From Oligoflexus sp. (lineage in GTDB: Bacteria; Bdellovibrionota_B; Oligoflexia; Oligoflexales; Oligoflexaceae), in assembly GCA_014378195.1 (NCBI GenBank), contig JACMOC010000071.1:47078-111077 (forward strand): a DNA stretch of 64,000 bases, given 5' to 3'. The position numbers were made by a program, and so were the translations under genes. Positions 19,886 to 28,614 of this stretch are shown here, piece by piece. The notes beneath the pieces are model-generated. The model was not told the DNA's origin and searched no databases. It was given only the letters and a program-made list of their open reading frames with translations. Within the stretch, counting starts at the first letter, position 1. Each line of letters starts with the position of its first letter.

Positions 19886-20034
19886 GACTATGCTTGACAT
19901 TTGTGAGGTCAGGATCAGGTCTTGGTTCAAGAAAACCTCTTTCGGGCCGTGAAGGCCCAGGAATAAAGACGAGGCTTGACTTAAGTCAGGCCTATCGTTA
20001 CTTTGGGCCCTCTTTAGCTAAAAAAGGCCCCTCA
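19886..20034 (+). ncRNA. Highly structured 5' leader with mutually exclusive hairpins
   Basis: The 150 bases before the rlmK-like ATG can fold into a chain of hairpins. GAGGT (19905) pairs with ACCTC (19935), enclosing TCTTG-GTT-CAAGA. GGGCC-GTGAA-GGCCC lies at 19944-19958. A near-perfect 20-base palindrome (core TGACTTAAGTCA) lies at 19973-19992. GGGCC (20005) pairs with GGCCC (20026), just ahead of the ATG and overlapping the AAGG ribosome site. The two GGGCC and two GGCCC segments can pair in alternative ways, which is what attenuators and riboswitches do. I do not recognise a known riboswitch class. The region is also open in frame with the gene, so an N-terminal extension is the competing explanation. 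Confidence 0.45.
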
Positions 20035-21015
20035 ATGGCACGCATGAATTTCAAACTCTACAGCCCCGAAGTCATGGCCCGTCACGCAGAAATGCTCGGC
20101 AATCGTGTGAAAAAAAACTTCAAAACGCTCAGCCGCACATTTTTCAAAGATAACGTGGAAGCGTTTCGTCTCTATAATCTCGATATTCCGGAAATTCGCG
20201 CCGTCGTCGACTGGTATGCAGGGCATGTTGTCCTTGGCGAATACGTTCGGGAACAAACAGATGACGAAAGTTACCTCAATCAACTCTCGGCCAGTGTAGC
20301 GAATGCACTGTCGATCCCCCTCGAAAATGTTCACGTCCGTCGGCGGACGACACGTCCCGTTGAAGGCGATCGTTACGGACGCCTGGCTCGTACCAATGAA
20401 CGCATAGAAGTTGCCGAAGGCGATCTGAAGTTCCTCGTCAATCTCGATGATTACCTGGATACGGGACTCTTCTCCGACCACCGCGTTACGCGCGGAATTA
20501 TCCGTGATCTCGTTAAAGGCAAACGATTCCTCAATCTTTTTGCCTACACCGGATCTTTCAGTGTTTATGCCGCCAAAGGCGGAGCTAAGGCGATCACGAC
20601 AGTCGACATGTCCCGCCGTTACATTGATTGGGCCAAGGATAATATGGAACTCAACGGTCTGCAGACGGCTTGTCTCCAGGACTGGAGCTCTACCGAAGTC
20701 CGCGAGTATCTGGATCGTGCATCGATCATGGGGAATAAATGGGATGTTATCTTCCTCGATCCCCCCTCGTATTCAACGCGCGAAGGCATGGAGCCCTTTG
20801 ATATACTTTACGACCACAGAAGCCTGATTGAAAGTACACTCGCCGTCCTCGAGCGCGGTGGCGTCCTCTATTTCTCGACGAATCATCAGCGTTTCGAACC
20901 CGACCTTGAAGGTCTGCTGGGAGCGGTCTGTACGGAAGTCACTGCACTCACTCTCCCCATTGATTACACAGGCCGAACACCGCATCGCCTTTTCCAACTT
21001 GTAAAAAACAAATAA
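20035..21015 (+). CDS. rlmK: RlmK-type 23S rRNA methyltransferase (stand-alone)
   Basis: 326 residues from the ATG at 20035; the track ORF extends 47 codons further through the structured leader. The protein resembles the C-terminal RlmK half of E. coli RlmKL: MLGNRVKKNFKTL, VDWYAGHVVLGEY, FLVNLDDYLDTGLFSDHR, FLNLFAYTGSFSVYAAKGGA (SAM-binding motif I), TTVDMSRRYIDWAKDNMELNG, and catalytic-loop DPPSYST. RlmK makes m7G2069 in 23S rRNA in E. coli. There the domain is fused to RlmL, which makes m2G2445; no RlmL-like domain is present here. Specificity is inferred from similarity. Confidence 0.82.
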   Translation: MARMNFKLYSPEVMARHAEMLGNRVKKNFKTLSRTFFKDNVEAFRLYNLDIPEIRAVVDWYAGHVVLGEYVREQTDDESYLNQLSASVANALSIPLENVHVRRRTTRPVEGDRYGRLARTNERIEVAEGDLKFLVNLDDYLDTGLFSDHRVTRGIIRDLVKGKRFLNLFAYTGSFSVYAAKGGAKAITTVDMSRRYIDWAKDNMELNGLQTACLQDWSSTEVREYLDRASIMGNKWDVIFLDPPSYSTREGMEPFDILYDHRSLIESTLAVLERGGVLYFSTNHQRFEPDLEGLLGAVCTEVTALTLPIDYTGRTPHRLFQLVKNK

Positions 21016-21097
21016 TCCCCTTCAAATACAGCATATAAGGCGAATGAAAATTCGCTCACGCTGTGATTACTCCGTAATTCCCTGCTCTAATTTCTGA

Positions 21098-21337
21098 AAG
21101 CTAAAGCCTCACGGAACAGATTCCCAAGCCGAACTCGTGCGTTTGAGCTAGGCACCGGAGGCTTATAGATTAGACCTTGGTATCAACGATTACGAAATCC
21201 CCTCAGGTCATAAACTGACTCTGGTCGTCGATACTAAAGATCCCCTCTATACATCGCCGAAGGGTGGAAGCTACGATCTCAATATTCTGGGTGGAGAAGA
21301 CTATCCCCTTGAACTCGAACTCCCTTACGCCGATTAA
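21098..21337 (+). pseudogene. C-terminal remnant of a CocE/X-Pro peptidase-like hydrolase
   Basis: In one frame the sequence reads LKPHGTDSQAELVRLS, a TAG at 21149, then APEAYRLDLGINDYEIPSGH and on to LELELPYAD before the stop at 21335. The pattern of YRLDL followed by an IPSGHKLTLVV strand is typical of the C-terminal beta-sandwich of CocE/X-prolyl dipeptidyl aminopeptidase-type (S15) serine hydrolases. The catalytic alpha/beta-hydrolase part is absent, there is an internal stop and a stop upstream (21095), so this is a decayed 3' end. Its stop overlaps the end of the convergent transglutaminase gene by four bases. Family assignment is moderate. Confidence 0.55.
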
Positions 21338-23259
21338 TGAGTCGAAGCCGCTATCTCAGGTGATGAGGTGGCGGCTTTTTTAAAAACGATAGTGTAAGAT
21401 CCCAGGCAGTTCTGCAAATTCTTCTGCAAAGATTTGAACTCCTGCGAAGCAAATTCCTCAGCCCCAATTCCGTACACTTTATTCGTTACGCGTTGAACGA
21501 TGGTGATCGCCCCCTTCAGGGCCTCAATACTGCGTTCACCGTCGATCCATTGCGACTTGAACTGGCAAGGCTTTACGGCGCTTCCGATCAGCTCTGCATC
21601 TTTGATGGATCGGACCAGTTCGTAGGATTCGGGTGTACCGAGATAATACCCCGACATACGATCCTTAGTATCGAGTCTGCCAAGGCTTTCATTCGCGGGC
21701 GCAAGATTAAAGGCGAGTCCGGCAGTTGTCTCCTCAAGTTTATAGGCGGATGTGTATCGCATCTCAAACACGAGATCATTGACGATGCGCGAACGGAGAT
21801 CAAAGGGCTCGATCTCGCTTGAAAGTATTTCCGCGCTATCGGTAGCCCTTGCTAACAAAGTCTCGGCGATCTGCCTTTTGCTATCGGAAAGTTCCCAAGC
21901 CGTCAACCGTTCCGCTAGAAATCCTTTATAGACGAGCTGCATCTTTGTTTTGACCTGATCAGTGTTTGGGTCAAAAGCATAACTCACCGTCCTGAACGAC
22001 TGAGAATCCTCAGGCCGCATGTCCGTAGTTGTTTCAAGCCGAGAATGAGCCCCGTCCAGGACCAGAGCCGGCCGCCCTGCAATATCAGCCCGAATTGCCT
22101 GAGCGCGACTCGCCGCATTGGTCGGATCGATCCATCTTACGTGACCTTGCTCGTCTTCCGCGCGAACGATGGCGTGATTGAACATGCCCGTGCCAGGCAA
22201 AAGCATGGGTTTGGGTTTGTCATAACCACGATTCACCAAGGCCACGTTGGTTTTATAACCCATTCGGCGAAGCGAGGCAGCCGTAACGATCGCCATATCT
22301 TTGCAATCGCCGAATTGAGACGTGCGTATTGTTTGGAGGGGACGCGGGATATAGGAACCTTTACGCGTGCGCCAATCGCCGTGATAACGGACGATTTCTG
22401 CCAGGCCGGCCGTGAAAGCGTTACTGCGGTCGACAAAACTGGTTTTTAATTTGGATTCGTCAGCAACTCGCGCGAAGGCCTCGGGCAGTGGTTTGCTCAT
22501 TTCGACTTCATAATCCCTGGTAAAAGCCTTGCCGACATCAGCCCAGTTTTCGGTCGATGAAATTGCGACTTGAGGAAACGGCGATTTTTTGTACCAACCA
22601 TCGTGTTTCTCGTTCACAGGCTGGAAGTAGACCGGCCTGAGGAGCTTGATATCGACGATATCAAGATCGCCTTTTTTATGATGTTCCACGGCAAGATAAT
22701 GGTCAGGATCATCGATCGTTATAGTCAAAGGAATTTTTGAGACGATATGGGTCTTCGAGGGCGGCAATGTCGGAGAGCCTACTCCATAATAGATATTTTC
22801 GGAAAACTGGCCAGTGATTGGAACGGTGTGATGCTCCCACGTTACTTTATAATGAAGCACAGAACCGACGTTCACAGAGGGAAAGGCTATCGATAAGTTA
22901 TGAGTTTTGTCAAAACCGACATCTTTAGCTTTTTCCGGTTTATCTTCGATTTGATCTTTCGGAACCTTTTGGGTTTTGCCCTGAAAGATCGTCTCAGCCA
23001 CCACCGAAGTTACGCGCGATCGTCCAGAGTTATAACGCATGGGCACAGTTCCGTAAGCCGAACGCGCGCCATCTTTTTTGATATCGATGTTGACGTCGAA
23101 TGTATATTTGTAAGTGCCGTCTTTGTTAATTTCAAAATTCTGGTCGATTTGAGTGATTGCGGACGCTTCGTCCAGGCTTTCCCAGCGCGCTTCCGCCTGG
23201 GTCGAGAGGAGGACTATAAAAAAAATAGGGGCAAGCGCTCTTACAAAGGGTTTTGTCAT
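21334..23259 (-). CDS. DUF3857 and transglutaminase-like exported protein
   Basis: 641 residues from the ATG at 23259, which starts a signal peptide (MTKPFVRALAPIFFIVLLSTQAEA); the track start 16 codons earlier lacks this. Residues about 30-230 match the DUF3857 beta-sandwich. They are followed by a transglutaminase-like papain-fold domain with the triad Cys in FGDCKD, His in FNHAIV and Asp in WIDPT. A C-terminal DUF2569-like or beta-rich part follows. Such proteins are periplasmic or secreted; their substrates are mostly unknown, with peptide cross-linking or cleavage suggested by the fold. Transcribed alone, convergent with the hydrolase remnant. Confidence 0.85.
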   Translation of the reverse strand: MTKPFVRALAPIFFIVLLSTQAEARWESLDEASAITQIDQNFEINKDGTYKYTFDVNIDIKKDGARSAYGTVPMRYNSGRSRVTSVVAETIFQGKTQKVPKDQIEDKPEKAKDVGFDKTHNLSIAFPSVNVGSVLHYKVTWEHHTVPITGQFSENIYYGVGSPTLPPSKTHIVSKIPLTITIDDPDHYLAVEHHKKGDLDIVDIKLLRPVYFQPVNEKHDGWYKKSPFPQVAISSTENWADVGKAFTRDYEVEMSKPLPEAFARVADESKLKTSFVDRSNAFTAGLAEIVRYHGDWRTRKGSYIPRPLQTIRTSQFGDCKDMAIVTAASLRRMGYKTNVALVNRGYDKPKPMLLPGTGMFNHAIVRAEDEQGHVRWIDPTNAASRAQAIRADIAGRPALVLDGAHSRLETTTDMRPEDSQSFRTVSYAFDPNTDQVKTKMQLVYKGFLAERLTAWELSDSKRQIAETLLARATDSAEILSSEIEPFDLRSRIVNDLVFEMRYTSAYKLEETTAGLAFNLAPANESLGRLDTKDRMSGYYLGTPESYELVRSIKDAELIGSAVKPCQFKSQWIDGERSIEALKGAITIVQRVTNKVYGIGAEEFASQEFKSLQKNLQNCLGSYTIVFKKAATSSPEIAASTH

Positions 23260-23374
23260 CAAACCGTCCCATACAGAAATGTGATTCTGACGAGAATAAT
23301 ACCTCATGTGTGAAGAAAAACTAAGTCCTTGTCCAGATGCACGGACTTGATTTTACGGTAACCCTCTTCCGGCT

Positions 23375-24355
23375 TTAATAGCTGCCGATCGCAAACTTCT
23401 GCGCGGCACTGCTTCCATCACAGGGTGCGAGGACAAGAACACTAACTTGATCCCCGCTTGAAGCTATATCCGTCGTATTTTCGGCCAAGCAGTTGTTTGT
23501 ACCGACCTGCCGAATTTGTGGGCCTGTCACGGTCCATGTGGGGACGGTCGGGTCGGAACAGTCGACGGGCAATCCTGAGGCCGTGGGTGAGTTCCCGCTG
23601 ATGCCCATCGTCAGACAGCGCCCGAGGGCATGCGCAATTTTATTATCCGGCGTCACAAACCAATCCTGAGCTAAGGAGCGTGTATTGCAGAGATATGTTT
23701 GGACTAAATAAGAAGACTTTTGCCAAGAAAAATTATCCATGCAACGAAATGTGCCGTCAGTGCGAGCCCGGGAATTGCGGATGAAATTAAAGTTTCGCAC
23801 TGGCGCGGTTTGATCACGACTGATAGGAGCTGCCGCTATTTTACGGCCGCTTCCCGCTTCAACAGCATTGAAGCTGAACTTCGTGTTCTCGATATTGGCA
23901 TCGAGGTCCGCTGTCGATTTCGCAGTGATCGTAAAACGAACGTGATACTTACTATAAGAGGAGAGTGGCTCTTGTGCGACTGTCAGGGCATCGGCCTGAG
24001 TTGATTCAAAACGAAAACTGGAATAGGTCTTGGTGAGATCGACTTTTATAAACGATGTACTATCGAGCATGCCACAGATGACAGTCTGTTTCTCATTGAT
24101 TTTTTCGTCCTGAAAGCAAGTCAGCAAAACGCCTGTGATCGCCGAAGGAATACTCAATGTATCGGTTGTAGTTTTCGCTTCTGTCGGTCCCTGAGCCGGA
24201 GTTGGCTCGGTAGCAGCCGCTTGATCCGCTGCGTTTTTTTCTTTCACTATCCCGCTCATGCCTGATTTTGAACAACTGAAGGTCGCACAAGAAAGCGCGA
24301 TGATCGCTGTGACGCCGAGACTTCTTGAAACCAAGTGTTGCGAGCGTTTCCACAT
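23375..24355 (-). CDS. Lipoprotein with ricin-like C-terminal domain (family copy 3)
   Basis: 326 residues from the ATG at 24355, preceded by AAGGAA; the track start is a TTG five codons upstream. Signal ends CATFSC. The N-terminal unit (SIPSAITGVLLTCFQDE, VICGMLDSTSFIKVDLTK, YHVRFTITAKSTADLDANI, KFSF) matches the gene at 18810 almost motif for motif. The C-terminal ricin-like part has FRCMDNFS, AQDWFVTPDNKIAHALGRCL, VPTWTVTGPQI, NCLAE and AQKFAIG. Separated from copies 1 and 2 by the rlmK and transglutaminase genes, so the family has spread by duplication and rearrangement. Function unknown; lectin-like binding is a guess. Confidence 0.8.
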   Translation of the reverse strand: MWKRSQHLVSRSLGVTAIIALSCATFSCSKSGMSGIVKEKNAADQAAATEPTPAQGPTEAKTTTDTLSIPSAITGVLLTCFQDEKINEKQTVICGMLDSTSFIKVDLTKTYSSFRFESTQADALTVAQEPLSSYSKYHVRFTITAKSTADLDANIENTKFSFNAVEAGSGRKIAAAPISRDQTAPVRNFNFIRNSRARTDGTFRCMDNFSWQKSSYLVQTYLCNTRSLAQDWFVTPDNKIAHALGRCLTMGISGNSPTASGLPVDCSDPTVPTWTVTGPQIRQVGTNNCLAENTTDIASSGDQVSVLVLAPCDGSSAAQKFAIGSY

Positions 24356-24596
24356 AATCGTTTCCTTCAATGTCTAAAAGAGCCGTCCGTAGAGGCCTTA
24401 TCGGCAAACGATCGTCCAAAGTTGAGGCCTTTTTGAACTTTGCTCAACTTTTATGAATTCCTCTCATAAAGACAGGGACATAAAAATACCCATTTAGTTT
24501 TCGTAAAGCAGAATTCGTCAATGGTTGGCTGGCCAAGTCTAACTTTTTCCCTGTTTGCTGCGGTACAACGAGATGACCAAAAAGGGAGATCCAAAC

Positions 24597-25040
24597 ATGA
24601 AAAATTTTCTAACACTTATATTCAGCGGCCTGCTTACTCACACAGCATTTGCTACGACCATCGCACCGGTTGACGTCGGAATGTGTACACGAGACTTCAA
24701 CCCCTGGGGTCATTCCTCCATGTGTTCGTGCCCCCATGCCACCCGTTACGATCTCCGCATTGGGCGTTGTGTTCAAGGCGCTCCTGTTGAAGCCAATCAA
24801 CTGGGCGTGATTTCTAAAGAACTTGCAATTGGCGGCGAAACAAGCGGAGCTGTCCTCAATACCGACGAAGGCCAAAAATTTGAATTGATCTTGAGCCGTC
24901 AAGCCAGCGCGCAACTGGAAGATCCACAAAACCTTGGCCAAAAATACCAGATTTCGGGCGAAATTCTCGAAGTTGAAGGTCTCGAAACAGCGACACGTCC
25001 GACTATTATCGTTGACGCTCTTGTTCCTGTGGCTCAGTAA
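24597..25040 (+). CDS. Small secreted protein of unknown function
   Basis: 147 residues. The ATG at 24597 has GGGAG upstream and starts a clear signal peptide (MKNFLTLIFSGLLTHTAFA). The track start 14 codons earlier would bury it. The mature N-terminus has four Cys in a short stretch (GMCTRDFNPWGHSSMCSCPH, then GRCVQ), likely disulfide-bonded. The rest is a small beta-rich domain without known motifs (KFELILSRQASAQLEDPQN). Followed by a strong terminator, so a single-gene unit. No function can be assigned. Confidence 0.75.
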   Translation: MKNFLTLIFSGLLTHTAFATTIAPVDVGMCTRDFNPWGHSSMCSCPHATRYDLRIGRCVQGAPVEANQLGVISKELAIGGETSGAVLNTDEGQKFELILSRQASAQLEDPQNLGQKYQISGEILEVEGLETATRPTIIVDALVPVAQ

Positions 25041-25097
25041 GTATCGAAAGTCTTTTTCTTCTGGTTGACTGAAATAATATCCACATTCTGATAAATA

Positions 25098-25126
25098 GCG
25101 AGCTTACCTAGCTCGCCATTTTTTTG
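25098..25126 (+). terminator. Rho-independent terminator
   Basis: GCGAGCT-TACCT-AGCTCGC followed by CATTTTTTTG, 58 bases after the small secreted protein gene. Confidence 0.9.
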
Positions 25127-25283
25127 TTCCTAAGGACTAAAAGCTTGATTTCTCTCACAAAAATCAATCCATAGACCTAATCACAACCTCCAACTTAGTT
25201 GTAGCCATCGGGGGCGAAGGATACGTCAACGGCTAGAACAAGGAAGTGTAAGAGAGAAAAAGGATGGCAAAGGCCATAAACTG

Positions 25284-25325
25284 AAAAAGCTGCTGACATT
25301 GGCGAAAGCCGAATGTTAGCAGCCC
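25284..25325 (-). terminator. Rho-independent terminator of the purD-to-aminotransferase run
   Basis: On the minus strand GGGCTGCTAACATTCGG-loop-CCAATGTCAGCAGC ends in TTTTT. The stem is about 14 bp. It lies 23 bases after the aminotransferase stop. Confidence 0.9.
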
Positions 25326-25347
25326 TATTCAATAGACCAACCGAAGA

Positions 25348-26832
25348 TTATTTGTAGATTGGACCGCGTTTGAGAGCTTCACGGGTTTTGCTCATAACAA
25401 GATCAATTTCAGCCGAAGTAATGCGGAAATGAGGCGTAAAACGAAGAGCGTTTTTACCGCCATGAATCACACCGATCCCGTTATGTCGCAGCCACATCTC
25501 AACGCCATCGAATCCGACAACTTTATAACCGGTAGGATTGAGATGAAGGGCACACAGAAGACCAGTTCCTGTGACATCTGTTACGACATCAGGAAATTCT
25601 TTCTGAAGGCCACGGAATTTCTCCAAAAACTCTCTGCCACGCTCCCGAATGTTTTGACGAAGTTCGGGCGTTACCATGTCAAGTACCGCACACGCGACAT
25701 CAAGGGCGCGGGGGTTGGTCGTCATCGTATTGCCGTAAAGACCGGTTTCATAAAGCAACGAAGCTTTATCGTCGAGAGCCAGAATGGAAAGTGGGTACTG
25801 CCCCGCGTTGACAGCCTTGGAAAAGGTTTCCATATCAGGCGCTTCCGCCGATTGAAATCCTGGATAATCACAGATACTCAAAACGCCCTGAGTCCGAAGA
25901 CCCGCCTGAATAGAATCCATCATGAGCAAAGCGCCATGGGCACGCGTTAAACGGCGCGCCTCATCATAAAACGCGCGTTCCACAGCAACGCCGGGATTGC
26001 CTTCGCCCATCACCGGTTCCATCAACATCATCTCAAAAAAGATATTGTTTTTATCGGCATCGGCAAACGCTTTACGAAGCGATTCGATCTTGTTGATTTC
26101 GACGGTCTGAAGATGAATGTTGCGGAAGGACGCGAGTTTTTCATAACTCTTTGCCGACGAATCCGAAGCCATCGCCGGACGCTCCGTACGGCCGTGGAAA
26201 CTCCCTTTCAGCGAAAGCATCATGATCGTGCGACCATGATAACGCGCACCTGGATCAGTGAGTTTTTTGGCGTTGGAATCCGCTATACGCGCTGCGACCG
26301 TGACTGATTCCGAACCGCTGTTGAGGCAAAGGAATTTATTGTAAATCCCTGTACGGTTGGGACGACTGTGGCCGATTTCTTTTTTGAGTTTATCGGTGAG
26401 GCGCTTTTGGCTGAAGTTGGCCGTCATGATATTGGCCATAACGTGCTGACGAGCCATGACATCGATGATTTTCTGGGGGCCGTGACCGAAACCCAGCATT
26501 CCGTAACCACCCGAATCATGCAGCACCGCACCATTCAGAGTGATGACCCAGGGTCCTTGCGCGTGGACCGCGATATAGGGATTGACCGAACTTGCTTCGT
26601 AGAAGTTCACGAAATCACTTTGGATAAACTTGACCAGCTCAAGTTCAGGCAAAAGAATCTTGTCGCCAAATTCCTGCTCGAGTTGCAAAAACGTATCATA
26701 AGCGGCATCGACTGCTTCAACCAAGTCACGATCGTGTTTGGCAAAGGTTTCCAGCGTCGTATCGTCTAAGCCTTTGGTCACAGGCGTTCCGGTACGGCGG
26801 CGCAATTCGTGCAGTTTTTTGATCAGCTCCAT
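25348..26832 (-). CDS. Class III aminotransferase (possible L-lysine 6-transaminase)
   Basis: 494 residues. A fold-type I PLP enzyme of class III: glycine-rich GGYGMLGFGHGP, the LCLNSGSESVTVAARIA phosphate-cup region, LKGSFHGRTERP and a PLP-lysine candidate in FSKAVNAGQYPLS. The usual DEVQTG motif reads DSIQAG, which is unusual, since the Asp that binds the pyridine N is kept but the following Glu is gone. Large family members of about this length include lysine 6-aminotransferases and uncharacterised relatives. The substrate is not certain. RBS AGAGGG precedes the ATG. Last gene of the minus-strand run, 34 bases after hemW. Confidence 0.72.
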   Translation of the reverse strand: MELIKKLHELRRRTGTPVTKGLDDTTLETFAKHDRDLVEAVDAAYDTFLQLEQEFGDKILLPELELVKFIQSDFVNFYEASSVNPYIAVHAQGPWVITLNGAVLHDSGGYGMLGFGHGPQKIIDVMARQHVMANIMTANFSQKRLTDKLKKEIGHSRPNRTGIYNKFLCLNSGSESVTVAARIADSNAKKLTDPGARYHGRTIMMLSLKGSFHGRTERPAMASDSSAKSYEKLASFRNIHLQTVEINKIESLRKAFADADKNNIFFEMMLMEPVMGEGNPGVAVERAFYDEARRLTRAHGALLMMDSIQAGLRTQGVLSICDYPGFQSAEAPDMETFSKAVNAGQYPLSILALDDKASLLYETGLYGNTMTTNPRALDVACAVLDMVTPELRQNIRERGREFLEKFRGLQKEFPDVVTDVTGTGLLCALHLNPTGYKVVGFDGVEMWLRHNGIGVIHGGKNALRFTPHFRITSAEIDLVMSKTREALKRGPIYK

Positions 26833-26866
26833 AATTCTTACCCTCTTCGATTATTCATTCGAAACT

Positions 26867-28066
26867 TTAACTCAAGGCAAACGAGAGTGCTGCTTCCAGC
26901 GACCAACGTGTTTCGCGAAACCACTCCAGCTCCGAGAGAAACAAACGCCTCTCGGCATCCAGCCTCATGAGACCTCGTTCTAACGCTTCTTTGATGAGCG
27001 GCCGGGGCTCAAAACGATAACCGCTCTTGGCCTCGATCTCCGGAAGAGAAATTCCTTTCCAGGTTCGGAGGCCCGAACTCACCGTCTCCATGATCCAGGC
27101 TTCCCCATCGCGGTCCGCATCGATCTCGTTGTACTTCCGCGTAATGATACCCTGAAGTGTCGAGGAAGACTCCGGAACGAATGTTCGCCAGTTCCCATTT
27201 TGCTGCCACCTTAATCCATAGGGACCCAACTCTTCAAGGTAACTATGCGCTCCTGCTCCTAAAGCTAAATAAGAGCCGCCGTACCAATAAAGACCATTAT
27301 GACGTGCTTCACGATCCGGTAAGGCCCAGTTGGAAACCTCCTCATGAATGTACCCTGATTTTTCCAAGATTTTACAGGCAGTTTCATAAAAGCCGTAAAG
27401 ACGATCATCATCGATTGCAGTCATCTTGCCTCGCGCAAGGCGTCGTGCAAACGGGGTGCTGCCTTCAAACGTCAGGTTATAAAGACTGGCGTGGGTCGCA
27501 CCGCTTTTCACCAAGGTCTTAAGGTCCTCGATCCAATCAGCGTCGGTTTGTCCTGGCCAACCGTAAATAAGGTCGACATTGCAATTGGGAATGCGCTCCC
27601 TCACCACATCGATGGCTTTGAGCGCCTGCTCGGTCGTATGCTCTCGCGTGAGCGCTTTCAGACCAGCGGTATGGAAGGACTGCACGCCGAGAGAGATGCG
27701 GTTGATGCCCGCATCCGCCCAGATTGCGACGCTTTCCCGAGTTATGTGCTCGGGGTTTGCTTCCAAAGTGATTTCGGCTGTGGGCGACGTCACAGCCAGT
27801 ATTTTTTGCATGATCGGACGGAGTTCGTGCGTGACGAGACTGGGCGTCCCGCCTCCCCAGAAAACAGAATAAAACGCAGGCTTGGATTCGTTCCCAGTCC
27901 CTGGAATCTCTTTCCACACGTTGAGATAATCATCGAGCAGTGATTCGAGCGAAAGGAGATAGAATGTTTTCTGCTCTTCGGTATAAAGAGCTGACTTCAC
28001 GAAGTCGCAGTAGTGGCAAATTCGCGAGCAGAAGGGCAAATGAAGATAAAGCCCGATAGGATGCAA
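26867..28066 (-). CDS. hemW: HemW-type radical SAM heme chaperone
   Basis: 399 residues. The radical SAM cluster motif is CSRICHYC near residue 18, followed by FWGGGTPSLV, EANPEHI, GVQSF and NVDLIYGWPGQT, all typical of HemW (formerly called coproporphyrinogen III oxidase-like). HemW binds heme and inserts it into respiratory enzymes; it is not a true HemN, since it has the HemW-like CxxxCxxC without the extra HemN Cys. The start is a TTG with AAGG about ten bases upstream, 12 bases after the RDD gene stop. Position in the pur run suggests cotranscription. Confidence 0.9.
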   Translation of the reverse strand: MHPIGLYLHLPFCSRICHYCDFVKSALYTEEQKTFYLLSLESLLDDYLNVWKEIPGTGNESKPAFYSVFWGGGTPSLVTHELRPIMQKILAVTSPTAEITLEANPEHITRESVAIWADAGINRISLGVQSFHTAGLKALTREHTTEQALKAIDVVRERIPNCNVDLIYGWPGQTDADWIEDLKTLVKSGATHASLYNLTFEGSTPFARRLARGKMTAIDDDRLYGFYETACKILEKSGYIHEEVSNWALPDREARHNGLYWYGGSYLALGAGAHSYLEELGPYGLRWQQNGNWRTFVPESSSTLQGIITRKYNEIDADRDGEAWIMETVSSGLRTWKGISLPEIEAKSGYRFEPRPLIKEALERGLMRLDAERRLFLSELEWFRETRWSLEAALSFALS

Positions 28067-28078
28067 ACCAACGCCTTT

Positions 28079-28600
28079 CTACAATTCAGGTGAAGCGGGC
28101 ATCGGAGGCGATTCCGCTGTGAACCGAACGACTTCGGCGCGTTTCACCACCCGCGTATCGAAGATATAATCGTGCAGGGTGCGTTTGTCTTTGTTGAAAG
28201 CCGCCATGAGATAGCCGATTCCAAGGGACAGGAGGCTCACGTTTTTGCCGATCACATCACGGAAGAATCCACGCCAGAAACTAATATGCTCACCCGTCTG
28301 ATGATCAACGACTTCAAGCGAAAAGGCTTTTTTGCCCAGGGTTGCGCCTTTTTTCGCATAAAATCCGCCGGAGTAAACACCGAGAATGACGAAATAAATA
28401 ACGTAGGCGCGACTATCGTAGGTAAGAAACTCGACGGATGGATCCTGCGTATGCCTGAGGGCCGCGACAAGCTGCATGATGATCGATAACACGATCGAAT
28501 CCACCAGGAGAGCGAGCGAACGGATCCAAAAGCCAGCCGGTATAAAAACTTCTTTCGCTTTTACGCTCACTAACTCTGACTCTTCAAGCATCCGATCCAT
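28079..28600 (-). CDS. RDD-family membrane protein
   Basis: 173 residues from the ATG at 28600; a GTG 11 codons upstream and an ATG three codons downstream are alternatives. The RDD signature is in AGFWIRSLALLVDSIVL, with GFYAKKGATLGKKAFSLEVVD and the LHDYIFDTRVV end typical of the family. Three or four transmembrane helices are predicted by eye. RDD proteins are small inner-membrane proteins; some act as transporters. The gene lies between maf and hemW with short gaps. Confidence 0.85.
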   Translation of the reverse strand: MDRMLEESELVSVKAKEVFIPAGFWIRSLALLVDSIVLSIIMQLVAALRHTQDPSVEFLTYDSRAYVIYFVILGVYSGGFYAKKGATLGKKAFSLEVVDHQTGEHISFWRGFFRDVIGKNVSLLSLGIGYLMAAFNKDKRTLHDYIFDTRVVKRAEVVRFTAESPPMPASPEL

Positions 28601-28614
28601 CCTTGGGTAGTGGT

